This document shows, in pieces, positions 1-8,688 of a stretch of DNA of 64,000 nt (the first letter of the stretch is position 1; each line of letters opens with the position of its first letter). A program made the translations under genes and the position numbers. The stretch is from JAHFTY01 sp964584785. Its GTDB lineage: Bacteria; Acidobacteriota; Terriglobia; 20CM-2-55-15. The DNA is taken from assembly GCA_964584785.1 (NCBI GenBank), contig CAZPBY010000033.1, positions 1-64,000 on the forward strand. The letters run 5' to 3'. The notes beneath the pieces were generated by a model. It made no database searches, was not told where the DNA came from, and saw only the letters and a program-made list of their open reading frames with translations.

Positions 1-865
1 GAGGGGCCGGAAAAAAGGTCGGATCGTAGCGGCCGGAAAAAATCGGAATGCGTCGCGTCGTATTCTTCAATCGCCGGATGTAGGGCAGCGGGCTGATCGG
101 CGCCCAGATGGCTCGAAGATCCTCCAGGGCGACGTGTCCCTCGAGCGACCCGCGCACGTGGCGTGTGGACAGACCCTCCCAAACGACATCGGCAAAATAT
201 CCGGCAACGTGGATAAACACTCCGGCGGAAAGCCGTTCATCGTGAGCGAAGGTCAGAAATGCGACGCAGGATCCGAGGCTGCTCCCGAGGATGGCCAGCT
301 TTTTGAATCCTCGTTGAATCAGCCAGTCGGCTGTTCGGCGCACGTCCAGGACGGCCTGTCGCGTGGCTTGAAGAGTCTGGCCGAGATTGGCCGACACCAT
401 GTATTCCGGCCGGTGCAGATGTGGCGGCATTCGCTGATGGTGGTACGGCAGGCTCAACCGGACCGACGCGATTCCGGCGCGTTGAAGCAGCCGGCAGAGC
501 CTCACATGACCATCCCAATTGCAATTCCATTGCGGCAGGACGATCACTGCCACGCCGCCCGACGCAGGAAAGAAACGTCCCCACGCAGTGTTGTTTTCCG
601 TGTATGGAGTCTCCACGCAACTCGGAAATCGCAGGATCTCTCCGTCCAACACATAGCTCGAAATGGGTTCGTGCCGGAAGAAAGCGTCGCTCGAGGCGAG
701 GATGTCGGATGCGAAATCGCGGAAGGAGTGGAGAGCGTCGCCGTTACCGTTCGATCTAACACCGATGAGTTCAGAGCCCCAATCGAACGGCAAAGACACG
801 CGGCTGGTGTCGCGGCCATGGAAATGACGCTCGCGCGACTCGATGTATCTACGCAGCATCAACAT
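1..865 (-). CDS. alpha/beta hydrolase family protein (3' end outside window)
   Basis: I translated the minus strand here by hand; about 288 residues are visible and the frame is open to the window edge, so the C-terminus is missing. A serine-hydrolase nucleophile elbow, GSSLGS, lies near residue 193, after a strand-like AVIVLPQWNCNWDG segment that fits the oxyanion region. A late SGRYDPTFF segment could carry the acid of the triad. The ATG at 865 follows the stop of the FAD oxidase gene by two bases, so the two are very likely co-transcribed; an ATG at 859 is an alternative start. The substrate cannot be told. Plus-strand frames over this stretch are shadows. Confidence 0.8.
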   Translation of the reverse strand, partial: MLMLRRYIESRERHFHGRDTSRVSLPFDWGSELIGVRSNGNGDALHSFRDFASDILASSDAFFRHEPISSYVLDGEILRFPSCVETPYTENNTAWGRFFPASGGVAVIVLPQWNCNWDGHVRLCRLLQRAGIASVRLSLPYHHQRMPPHLHRPEYMVSANLGQTLQATRQAVLDVRRTADWLIQRGFKKLAILGSSLGSCVAFLTFAHDERLSAGVFIHVAGYFADVVWEGLSTRHVRGSLEGHVALEDLRAIWAPISPLPYIRRLKNTTRRIPIFSGRYDPTFFPAP

Positions 866-867
866 CT

Positions 868-3714
868 TCAAAGAGCACGAATTAACGCCTCTGCAGGATG
901 CAACGGACGGCGTCCGGTTGCGTGTTCAACCTGCTGACGGCAAGAAACGCCTGGAGCAACGACAATGGCATCAGGATTCTTTTCGACCGCTGGAAACAAT
1001 CGACGGCCGCCGACCGCCAGCGACACGTCATAGTGCTCCTTTTCGTAGCCGAACGATCCTGCCATGCCGCAACATCCGGAATCGATTTCCTGAATGGGAT
1101 ACGCCATCGCGACCGCCTCTTTCAGATATCGAGATCCGATCAGCGCTTTCTCGTGACAATGGCCATGGAGCAACGCAGTCGTCGTCTGTTTTTTCAAAAC
1201 GAGATTCCAGCGTCCGGCCTGCTTTTCCCCGACGATGAATTCTTCCAACAGGAACGAAGCTTTGGATACGGCAAGAGTGCGCTTGTCCTTCACCAGGTCC
1301 GGATACTCATCACGAAACGTCAGGATGCAGCTGGGCTCGCACCCCACAATCGAGTACCCGTCTTCGACAAAGGAATGCAGCCTGCCGATATTGAATTCGG
1401 CATTCGTCCGCGCTGCCTCGGGAAATCCCTTGGAGATCATCGGCCGGCCGCAACACGCGCGCTCGGCGAGGCGTACGGAGTAGCCAGCCGCTTCCAGCAG
1501 CTGTGTGGCCGCGATTCCGATCTCCGGATAGTTGAAATTGATGAACGTGTCGTGAAACAGAACGACGCGACCAACCGGTCGGCCATTCGTTTCGCGCGAC
1601 CGGTTGGGCCGCCTTCGGAACCACGACTCAAAAGTTTGGTTAGAAAACTTTGGAAGCTTGCGACGAGAGTCGATCCCCACGTAGCGGTCGAGCAGACGGC
1701 GAAACATCGGATTGCCGAGACTCCAGTTTGCCACCGATGGCGCTATCGACGCGGCTTTGCTCAGTGCATGGATATTTGCAAACATTCGCGCGCGAAGCGA
1801 AGCTCCGTTGGCGTCGTTGTAGTGCGCGAGAAATTCATACTTGAGCTTTGCGAGGTCGACGTTCGAGGGACATTCGGCCTTGCAGCCTTTGCATTCCAGG
1901 CACAAATCCAAAGTGTCGTACAGGTCCTGCCCGGTAAACTCGGTTGCCGGCAGTTTCCCGGACAGGATCTCCCGCAGCAAATTGGCGCGTCCGCGAGTGG
2001 AGTGCTTGTCCTCCATCGTCGCCATGTAAGAAGGGCACATCGTGCCGTCGTTCTTCTTTCGGCACACACCCGCGCCGTTACACAACTCGACTGCTGTCGC
2101 GAGGCCGCCTTCGCGGGAAAAGTCGTAATGTGTGTGAATGTTCACGGTCCGGTAAGCCGTCCCATACCGCAGGTTCTGATCCATCGGCGGCGCGTCGACG
2201 ATCTTTCCAGGATTCATGCGCCATTCAGGATCGAATGCGTATTTCACATCACGGAAGGCTTTGTAGAGTTGAGGTCCGAACAGTCTCTCGTTGAGATGGC
2301 TGCGCGCGAGGCCGTCACCGTGTTCCCCGCTCATGCCCCCGCCGAATTCGATGACGAGGTCGGCAATTTCTTCGGTCATCTCTTTCATGATCCGAATATC
2401 GCGGGCATCCTTCGTGTTGATCATCGGGCGGATATGCAAACACCCGACGCTCGCGTGACCGTAATACCCTGCGCTCGTCCCGTACTTCTCGACGACTTCG
2501 CGAAAACGGACAAAAAATTCCGGCAGCTTGCCAGGATCGACAGCGCAGTCTTCCACGAAAGCTATCGGTTTGCGGTCACCCTTCATTCCCAAAAGCAGAC
2601 CGAGCCCGGCTTTACGCACTTTCCAGATATTGAATTGCTCGACTGGATCGAATGCGCGCACATACGCATAACCAAAGTTGTTCCGCTTGAGCGCCGCTTC
2701 CACTGTTTCGAGCTTCGACCGTAGTTCGATTTCGTTATCGCCGTAGAATTCGACGAGCAAAATGGCATCAGGATGGCCTTGCAGGAAACCCATTTGCCGT
2801 GACAGCTCCAGTGAGCCCCGCGCCAGATTCAGAATCATGGAGTCGACGAGTTCAACCGCGGCAGGCGCGAACGGCAGAATGACGTCGTTTGCGCGGATAG
2901 CGTCCACAATGTTTGCGAAGTGAACGATGCAAAGAGCGGTGGCCGCAGGCCGCGGTTCGATCTTGACTTTGGCCTGATGGACGGTCGCGAGTGTTCCCTC
3001 CGAGCCGACAACCAATTTGGAGAGATTAAATTTTCCGCTCCGCACAAACTCGTCGAGATTGTATCCACTCACGCGGCGCATGATTTTGGGGAACCGCCGG
3101 TCAATCTCGTCTCGGTTCGCTCTGACGATGTCCGCGATGCGGCCCTCGACGCCGGTACATTTTGCGGCCTCGTCCAACGTTATTTCTTTCAGCACGCGTT
3201 GCTCACCGGAGGTGAGCACCACGTGCATTTCAAGAACGTGATCAATGGTCTTGCCGTAAAGAATGGAGTGAGAGCCGGCGGAATTGTTGCCCATCATGCC
3301 GCCGATCGTTGCCCGATTCGCGGTTGCCGTGTCGGGTCCGAACAGGAAGCCCAAAGGTCGAAGGTGCAGGTTGAACTGTTCCTGGACGACTCCAGGCTCG
3401 ACCATTGCCCAACGTTCTTCGGTATTCACTTCCAGAACGCGGTTCAGATACTTCGACAGGTCGATGACGACGGCATCACCAACCGTCTGACCAGCGAGGC
3501 TTGTTCCTGCGCCTCTCGGCAGAACCGGAACCTTGAACTGCCGAGCGACCTCCATGGTGGCGAACACGTCTTCATGCGTCCGTGGAATCACCACACCGAT
3601 GGGTTCAATTTCGTAGATGCTCGCGTCCGTGGAGTACATCAACCGCGACACCTTGTCGAATCGAACCTCGCCCGAAACCCGCGCCTTCAGCGCCTCGCGG
3701 AGATCTTCGTTCAT
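868..3714 (-). CDS. FAD-linked oxidase / Fe-S oxidoreductase fusion (GlcD-GlcF or D-lactate dehydrogenase type)
   Basis: This 948-residue protein joins a flavin dehydrogenase to an iron-sulfur subunit. The PCMH-type FAD domain covers roughly residues 40-260, with the FAD-binding signature PRGAGTSLAGQTVG, followed by an FAD-oxidase C-terminal domain. Two ferredoxin-like Cys clusters follow, near residue 554 (CNGAGVC...CPSYM) and near 606 (CLECKGCKAECPSN). Two CCG domains (CCGRP near 755, CCGMAGSFG near 883) complete it. Family members oxidise 2-hydroxy acids such as D-lactate, D-2-hydroxyglutarate or glycolate and pass electrons to the membrane quinone pool. The exact substrate is not visible. 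It sits between a VOC gene and an alpha/beta hydrolase gene on the same strand. Confidence 0.92.
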   Translation of the reverse strand: MNEDLREALKARVSGEVRFDKVSRLMYSTDASIYEIEPIGVVIPRTHEDVFATMEVARQFKVPVLPRGAGTSLAGQTVGDAVVIDLSKYLNRVLEVNTEERWAMVEPGVVQEQFNLHLRPLGFLFGPDTATANRATIGGMMGNNSAGSHSILYGKTIDHVLEMHVVLTSGEQRVLKEITLDEAAKCTGVEGRIADIVRANRDEIDRRFPKIMRRVSGYNLDEFVRSGKFNLSKLVVGSEGTLATVHQAKVKIEPRPAATALCIVHFANIVDAIRANDVILPFAPAAVELVDSMILNLARGSLELSRQMGFLQGHPDAILLVEFYGDNEIELRSKLETVEAALKRNNFGYAYVRAFDPVEQFNIWKVRKAGLGLLLGMKGDRKPIAFVEDCAVDPGKLPEFFVRFREVVEKYGTSAGYYGHASVGCLHIRPMINTKDARDIRIMKEMTEEIADLVIEFGGGMSGEHGDGLARSHLNERLFGPQLYKAFRDVKYAFDPEWRMNPGKIVDAPPMDQNLRYGTAYRTVNIHTHYDFSREGGLATAVELCNGAGVCRKKNDGTMCPSYMATMEDKHSTRGRANLLREILSGKLPATEFTGQDLYDTLDLCLECKGCKAECPSNVDLAKLKYEFLAHYNDANGASLRARMFANIHALSKAASIAPSVANWSLGNPMFRRLLDRYVGIDSRRKLPKFSNQTFESWFRRRPNRSRETNGRPVGRVVLFHDTFINFNYPEIGIAATQLLEAAGYSVRLAERACCGRPMISKGFPEAARTNAEFNIGRLHSFVEDGYSIVGCEPSCILTFRDEYPDLVKDKRTLAVSKASFLLEEFIVGEKQAGRWNLVLKKQTTTALLHGHCHEKALIGSRYLKEAVAMAYPIQEIDSGCCGMAGSFGYEKEHYDVSLAVGGRRLFPAVEKNPDAIVVAPGVSCRQQVEHATGRRPLHPAEALIRAL

Positions 3715-3741
3715 AAGGGCCGCAGTGTAACATCAGCGGTG

Positions 3742-4227
3742 TCAGGATTTCCGTGCCTGATCGAACATCGCTTTCCATTTGGCGGACTGTTCGGGATCCG
3801 GATTCGTTTGCCGTGTCGTGAAAACGAGTTGGTTTCCAGCCGGATCCGTCACGTTCAGATCGCGTGTGTTCCACGCTGTGTCGGCGGGACCATTCACGGA
3901 CGATTGCCCGAGTGAAGGCACGGACCTGGCCTGCTCGCTTAAAGAGTCCACGTCGCCGTCGATAACAAAGTTCAGCGTCAACGTTCCTGAGCTTCCACCC
4001 TCCTTTTGGGCGCGCACAAGCAGGATATCCTGATACTTTTGCCGCCGGAGATGTACCAACGGGGGTTGCCCATCGGTCGGCGGCATTGCGAAAACCGTTT
4101 TGAATCCGAGAGCCTTCTCATACCACGCCGCGACAGCCGCGACGTCGCTCACACCGATCTTCGCAAACATCGGCATGGGATAAATTTCGTGTTCGTTGAA
4201 TTGACCGAGCGTGACAGGTTCTTTCAT
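3742..4227 (-). CDS. VOC (glyoxalase/bleomycin-resistance) family protein
   Basis: A 161-residue protein with a single VOC-like fold. It has the typical opening MFAKIGVSDVAAVAAWYEKA, a central region of beta strands, and a late NVTDPAGNQLVFTTR segment that usually supplies a metal-binding residue in this superfamily. The ATG at 4227 has an AGGTAGG-like ribosome site upstream. An internal Met before MFAKIG is a possible alternative start. It ends 27 bases before the FAD oxidase gene and just after the remains of a MerR/TipAS regulator, so it may once have been under that regulator. Substrate unknown. Confidence 0.8.
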   Translation of the reverse strand: MKEPVTLGQFNEHEIYPMPMFAKIGVSDVAAVAAWYEKALGFKTVFAMPPTDGQPPLVHLRRQKYQDILLVRAQKEGGSSGTLTLNFVIDGDVDSLSEQARSVPSLGQSSVNGPADTAWNTRDLNVTDPAGNQLVFTTRQTNPDPEQSAKWKAMFDQARKS

Positions 4228-4234
4228 TCCAATC

Positions 4235-4659
4235 CTACCTTTCCTTCATCGAGACGTCGCACGTGACGCCTGCGGCGGCGACAAATGCCGCGACCGCATC
4301 CGAATATGGCTTCTTCAAATGCGCCGGCCAGTTCTTCTGATCGGCCCACATTTTCTTCAAACCGGCCTCCACGTCGGTTCTGCCCTGCGTAAAATTCTGG
4401 ATCAGCAGAAGCCATCGCTTCGCGAGCTGCATACCACGCTTACTCTTCGGTCTCACTTTCTCGCGGATGGCGGTTTCGACGTCGGCAATGAGCGCCTGCC
4501 ATGCGTGAGTACCTTTTTCGGCCGTGAGGCTCCTGCTGTCGACGGTTGCTGAGAACGTGTTTCGCCTCCTCCGAGTAGTACTTTTCCGTCCAGTTCATAG
4601 TGATGCAGCGTGCGAACGGTAACGCCTCCGCGACCCGCGAATTCCCGCGCCTTGTACAT
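4235..4659 (-). pseudogene. Broken MerR-family regulator with TipAS domain
   Basis: Three frames together spell one regulator. From 4659 the first 22 residues (MYKAREFAGRGGVTVRTLHH and on) are a MerR helix-turn-helix start. From about 4598 a second frame reads NWTEKYYSEEAKHVLSNR, the usual opening of a TipAS ligand-binding domain. A third frame then reads AWQALIADVETAIREKV and GLKKMWADQKNWPAHLKKPY, ending in a stop at 4235. The rest of the MerR DNA-binding domain and the linker helix are gone, and at least two reading-frame shifts occur. An intact family member is about 250 residues; only about 141 codons remain. Sequencing error could explain single shifts but not the internal deletion. Confidence 0.8.
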
Positions 4660-4720
4660 GGTTTGAGATCCTCAACTGTTACGTTACGTCAGAGTCAAGG
4701 GAGAAACAGAAGGCATCGAA

Positions 4721-5162
4721 GGTCTTTTATTCACTACGCTGTCGATGTTCTGTGTCGCCGAGAAGATCTTCCTGAAAGCGAAGAAGATTATTGCGTCTCG
4801 TCGGAGGCTTTTTTCGGTCAGCGACAAGATTTTGTCCGCGATCCAGATGATCCCTTGCTGGATCGACAAAACCGTCGGCGTGCCTGAAAAGGTTTTTATT
4901 GCTCAGGACAAAACCCTGTCCGCGGCGAAGAATGTCGTCTCCGGCATTGAAAAGATCTCTTCCGTGACTCTAAACATAGCCTCGGCCGTCGAGCCGCATA
5001 AACGACTGAATGTGCCAATGTGAGCGACCGCTTAGACAGATCTTTTCAACGATTCAATATATCTTTGCGGCGACCGACAGCATCTTCTTCGCTGCCGTAA
5101 TGATTTTCGCCGTCAGCAAGAAAACCGTCGTCGCCAGTTACAATATATGTCTTATAGAGAAA
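4721..5162. repeat. Degenerate 21-bp tandem array (heptad-coding), no normal gene in 4660-5317
   Basis: Read on the plus strand from 4721, units of exactly 21 bases follow each other to about 4993 (13 units). Each codes a heptad of the form K-I/V-x-S-A-x-x, for example KILSAIQ at 4826, KTLSAAK at 4910 and KISSVTL at 4952. A second block runs 5037-5162 (six units: QIFSTIQ shifted by one, YIFAATD, SIFFAAV, MIFAVSK, KTVVASY, NICLIEK). The second block is offset from the first by 64 bases, i.e. three units plus one base, so the reading frame breaks between them. An open frame 4745-5023 covers most of block one but has no recognisable domain. The rest of 4660-5317 shows nothing else I can name. 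Confidence 0.75.
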
Positions 5163-5317
5163 TGCCTGGGAAAGAGTTTTGCTCTCATAATAACCGGCGC
5201 GACTGTTAGAACCCGGAGCGCAGCGACGGGTTCCATGCCGTCCTTCAAGTTCAGGCGCCAAATATACGCCCAAATTAGTCGGAACTGGCACGCTGGCCAT
5301 CTCGTATAGGACCTCGT

Positions 5318-6514
5318 ATGGCGAAGAAAAAATCCCGAAAGCTCCTTGTCTTTATCTTGCTGATCGTCGCTTTGAGCGCGGTGGGCGCCTACGTTTCTCT
5401 GATGTCCCGTCCGGCCACGGACATCGACCCTTCGCGGCTCGCGGTCGTTGAGCGCGGGGATCTGGCGAAGTCGGTGGTCGCAATCGGCAAAATCGAGCCC
5501 GTAGCGAAAGTCGACATCAAGTCCAAGGCGAATGGCATCATCAAAGAAATCAAAGTTCAGGTCGGCGATCTCGTCCAGCCCGGTCAAGTTCTGGTTGAAT
5601 TGGACAAGGAAAACCTCGAGGCGCGTTTGCACGAAGCGCGGGCGGCACTGCTGGGAGCCCAGGCGAATGTGAAGGCGGCGCAGGCGGAACTCGACAAGAA
5701 CAAGATCGAAGCGGAGGGAGTCGACGTTGCGTTTGCGCGCCGAAACCGGGAGCGCGCCGAGCAGCTTGCCAAAGACGGTTTGATTCCCCAGCAAAACCTC
5801 GATGACTCGCGACTCGCTGTCGAGATTGCGCAGAATCGGCAGCGGGCCGCTGAATCGCAGCTTTCTGTGACTCAGGCGCGCGTTTCACAAGCTGAAGCGG
5901 CAGTCGCTCAAGCCGAAGCAGCGGTGGAACGAGCCCAGGAAGAACTGAGCAACGCGACGATCCGGTCACCGATCAAAGGTATGGTCCTGTCGCGCGATGT
6001 CGAACTCGGCAGTCCCGTCTCTTCGATCCTCAACCTCGGCGCCGGAGCAACGCTCGTGATGGTACTGGGCGATATTCGCGAGGTGTTCGTTCGCGGTAAG
6101 GTGGATGAAGCGGATATCGGCACCGTGAAACTCGATCAACCCGCGAGGATCCGCGTCGAGACATTCAAAGAGCGGCAATTTGCAGGGAGGGTGACTCAGA
6201 TTTCCCCGCTGGGAATCGAAAAGGACAACGTGGTCAGTTTCGAAGTGAAGGTCTCGATCGATAACGCCTCCGGTGAACTTCGCGCGAACATGTCGGCGAA
6301 TGCGGAGATTGTTCTTGAAGAACACAAGGGTACGCTTGTCGTTCCGGAAAAAGCGATCACGTACGATGCCAGGCGTGACGCCTTCGTCGACGTGCCGGCG
6401 CCTGGAACTCCGACCGGGAAGGAACGTAAGCCGGTGACGCTTGGCGTTAGTAACGGAACCAGGACCGAGATCGTCCAAGGAGTGTCCGAAGGTCAGAAGA
6501 TCATCCTGCAGTAG
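5318..6514 (+). CDS. HlyD/MacA-like periplasmic adaptor subunit
   Basis: A 398-residue membrane-fusion protein. A hydrophobic anchor (residues about 7-28) is followed by a lipoyl-type half-motif (VVERGDLAKSVVAIGKIEPV), and a long Ala/Gln/Glu-rich coiled-coil hairpin (about residues 95-215). The second lipoyl half (ATIRSPIKGMVLSRDVELGS) and beta-barrel and membrane-proximal domains follow. Such proteins link an inner-membrane FtsX-type transporter to an outer-membrane channel. An AGGA lies just before the ATG at 5318. It heads a run with an unknown secreted protein and two permeases, but no ATPase gene follows and no TolC is in this operon. Confidence 0.9.
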   Translation: MAKKKSRKLLVFILLIVALSAVGAYVSLMSRPATDIDPSRLAVVERGDLAKSVVAIGKIEPVAKVDIKSKANGIIKEIKVQVGDLVQPGQVLVELDKENLEARLHEARAALLGAQANVKAAQAELDKNKIEAEGVDVAFARRNRERAEQLAKDGLIPQQNLDDSRLAVEIAQNRQRAAESQLSVTQARVSQAEAAVAQAEAAVERAQEELSNATIRSPIKGMVLSRDVELGSPVSSILNLGAGATLVMVLGDIREVFVRGKVDEADIGTVKLDQPARIRVETFKERQFAGRVTQISPLGIEKDNVVSFEVKVSIDNASGELRANMSANAEIVLEEHKGTLVVPEKAITYDARRDAFVDVPAPGTPTGKERKPVTLGVSNGTRTEIVQGVSEGQKIILQ

Positions 6515-6520
6515 GTTCCA

Positions 6521-7378
6521 ATGCTTCAATTTTGCATCTTGTTTCTCGCGTTTTGTTCCCAGGCGCCTGACAAGCCGCTGCCCGAGCTGAAGTCATTCCT
6601 TGAGGAGTTCCGTAAGACTCTTCAAAGGGACAGCAAACTGCTGAGTCAATACACCTACACCGAAAAAGAAACGGAGATCACGCTCGATTCGAAGGGCAAA
6701 ACGAAAAAGTCGGAAACGAACGTTTATCAAGTGATCCACGGCGACGAGGAGTGGAAAACCTATCGTCGTCAGACCGTGAAAAACGGCGAACCCGTCACGG
6801 AAAAAGAACTTCAAAAGCAGGACCAGAAAGAAAAGGAGCGCGTCGAGAAGGAAACTCGCAGGCGGCAGAGCCAGTCCGAAGCGAAACGCCGCCAGGAAAA
6901 GGAGAAATCGGATCGGGAAGATCGCGAGATCATGGACGACGTCTTCAGCATGTACGATATTCAGCTTATCCGGCGCGAGCCGCGCGATGGCGTGTCGACC
7001 ATCGTTGTGACTTTCAAGTCGAAGCCGAACTACAGACCCCAAACGGGCGACGCCAAGATCCTTCAACACATCGCCGGCCGGGCATGGATTTCCGAAGACG
7101 ATCACGAACTCGCCAGGCTTGAAGCCGAAATCGTGGAACCCATCTCGCTGGCGGCCGGCCTGCTTGCAAAACTGCAAAAGGGTTCGACACTCGCGTTCGA
7201 GCGGCGAAAGGTCAATAACGAAATCTGGTTGCCCGTAAAAGTAGACGCTTCCGTGAATGGACGGCTGCTTCTTCTGAAGGGGCTGAACATTCACCAGATT
7301 ACCGAGTACTCCGAACACAAGAAGTACAGCGTCGACACGATCCTGACTTTCGGCGATGCACCGCTCAGGAAACCATGA
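6521..7378 (+). CDS. Unknown secreted protein between adaptor and permease genes
   Basis: A 285-residue protein with a short N-terminal hydrophobic segment ending in a Cys (FCILFLAFCSQAP), so a signal peptide or lipoprotein signal is likely. The middle (about residues 95-145) is a highly charged Lys/Glu/Arg helix. The C-terminal half has alternating beta segments (TIVVTFKSKPNYRP, GRAWISEDDHELARLEAEIV) resembling the half-barrel of LolA/outer-membrane lipoprotein-sorting proteins; this fold assignment is inference. It begins 7 bases after the adaptor and its stop overlaps the next permease start (ATGA), so it is translationally coupled to the transporter. No function can be assigned. Confidence 0.8.
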   Translation: MLQFCILFLAFCSQAPDKPLPELKSFLEEFRKTLQRDSKLLSQYTYTEKETEITLDSKGKTKKSETNVYQVIHGDEEWKTYRRQTVKNGEPVTEKELQKQDQKEKERVEKETRRRQSQSEAKRRQEKEKSDREDREIMDDVFSMYDIQLIRREPRDGVSTIVVTFKSKPNYRPQTGDAKILQHIAGRAWISEDDHELARLEAEIVEPISLAAGLLAKLQKGSTLAFERRKVNNEIWLPVKVDASVNGRLLLLKGLNIHQITEYSEHKKYSVDTILTFGDAPLRKP

Positions 7379-8673
7379 ATATCCTTCCTCAGGTCTACGA
7401 CAATCTTCGCGCGAACAAACTGCGAAGCTTCCTCACGATGTTCGGCATCATGTGGGGAATCATCTCGATCGTGATCCTGTCCGCGTTGGGTGAGGGTTTC
7501 CAACGAGGCAACGAAACTGTCCTGCGCGAACTCGGACGCAACATTCTGATCGTTCGTAATGGCCGAACCAGCATGCAGGCCGGTGGAGAACGCGCCGGCC
7601 GCGCCATTCGATTGGAATTTGACGACGTGCTTGCGCTGAAGCGCGATTCCCGGCTTCTGGAGGATGTCAGTCCGGAAATTATGAAGGCCGGAGTGCGCGT
7701 CAAAAGCGCATTCAATTCCGCCTCGCTGCAGATGAGCGGCGTCTGGCCTGTGTTTCAAGAAATCCGGACGATCGAAGTGGATCGTGGAAGACTTCTCAGC
7801 GACGCCGATAATCAGGAAGCGCGCCGCGTCGTCGTTATTGGATACGAAGCGGCCCGCCAACTCTTTGCGGATCGCGATCCGATCGGACAGCAGATTCAGC
7901 TCAATGCCGTTCCCTACACGATCATCGGGAAAATCCGTAAGAAGGAGCAGGACTCCAATTACACCGGTGCCGACAACGAACGGTTGTTCGTTCCTTACGA
8001 AACCATGAAGAAGGACTTTCCGCTGACCGGCGGCCTCAACACGCCGGAATCGCTGTCGGCGATCATCGCGGCACCCTATGAAGACGTCGCCGAGGAATTG
8101 GTCGTGCAGATGGCGGCGCAGGGAAAGATCGACTTCTTCAAAGGCGGAATTCTGGAGGATGAGATTCGCGCGATCATCGGCAAGCGGCATAACTTCGACC
8201 ATCAGGACAAGGAAGCGCTTTCGATCTGGAATACCTCGCTCGAGTCCGTGCTCTTCCATAACATCATCAAGGCGATGAACCAGTTCTTTGTGTCTGTGAG
8301 TTTCATCACTCTGGCGCTGGGCGGCATCGGCGTGATGAACATCATGCTGGTCGCCGTTCGGGAGCGCACGAAAGAGATTGGTGTTCGAAAAGCGCTGGGG
8401 GCGACGCACGGAAACATTCAGTGGCAGTTCTTCGGCGAAGGCTTCGTTCTGACGCTGATCAGCGGTCTCGTCGGGCTGATCGGTGCGGTGGTGCTCTCCG
8501 CCTTGATCAACATGGCGCCCATGCCGGCCCGATTCTCGGGGATGATCATCACCTGGCAGACTGCCGCGTTGTCCATTGGCATTCTCATCGTCATCGGTGT
8601 GCTCGCCTCGGTATATCCCGCCCGGCGCGCGTCGATTTTGCCGCCGGTGGAAGCACTGCGGTTCGAGATGTGA
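7375..8673 (+). CDS. MacB/FtsX-type ABC transporter permease
   Basis: 432 residues with the MacB layout: one N-terminal transmembrane helix (about 17-40), a large periplasmic MacB_PCD domain (about 50-270), then three C-terminal helices with the FtsX signature LGGIGVMNIMLVAVRERTKE and GVRKALGA. There is no nucleotide-binding domain. The start overlaps the stop of the preceding gene by four bases. Its closest visible relative is the next gene, suggesting a heterodimeric or duplicated permease pair. It probably works with the adaptor at 5318. Confidence 0.9.
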   Translation: MNILPQVYDNLRANKLRSFLTMFGIMWGIISIVILSALGEGFQRGNETVLRELGRNILIVRNGRTSMQAGGERAGRAIRLEFDDVLALKRDSRLLEDVSPEIMKAGVRVKSAFNSASLQMSGVWPVFQEIRTIEVDRGRLLSDADNQEARRVVVIGYEAARQLFADRDPIGQQIQLNAVPYTIIGKIRKKEQDSNYTGADNERLFVPYETMKKDFPLTGGLNTPESLSAIIAAPYEDVAEELVVQMAAQGKIDFFKGGILEDEIRAIIGKRHNFDHQDKEALSIWNTSLESVLFHNIIKAMNQFFVSVSFITLALGGIGVMNIMLVAVRERTKEIGVRKALGATHGNIQWQFFGEGFVLTLISGLVGLIGAVVLSALINMAPMPARFSGMIITWQTAALSIGILIVIGVLASVYPARRASILPPVEALRFEM

Positions 8674-8688
8674 CGGCGATTCGAGTTT

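Noticed and set aside
898..2724. A 608-codon plus-strand open frame
   Set aside because: It is antisense to the FAD/Fe-S oxidase, which has clear cofactor motifs; the plus frame has none.
4453..4659. Read-through or programmed frameshift in the MerR/TipAS gene, or Sec use there
   Set aside because: Part of the DNA-binding domain is deleted and there are at least two shifts; no single recoding event restores the protein.
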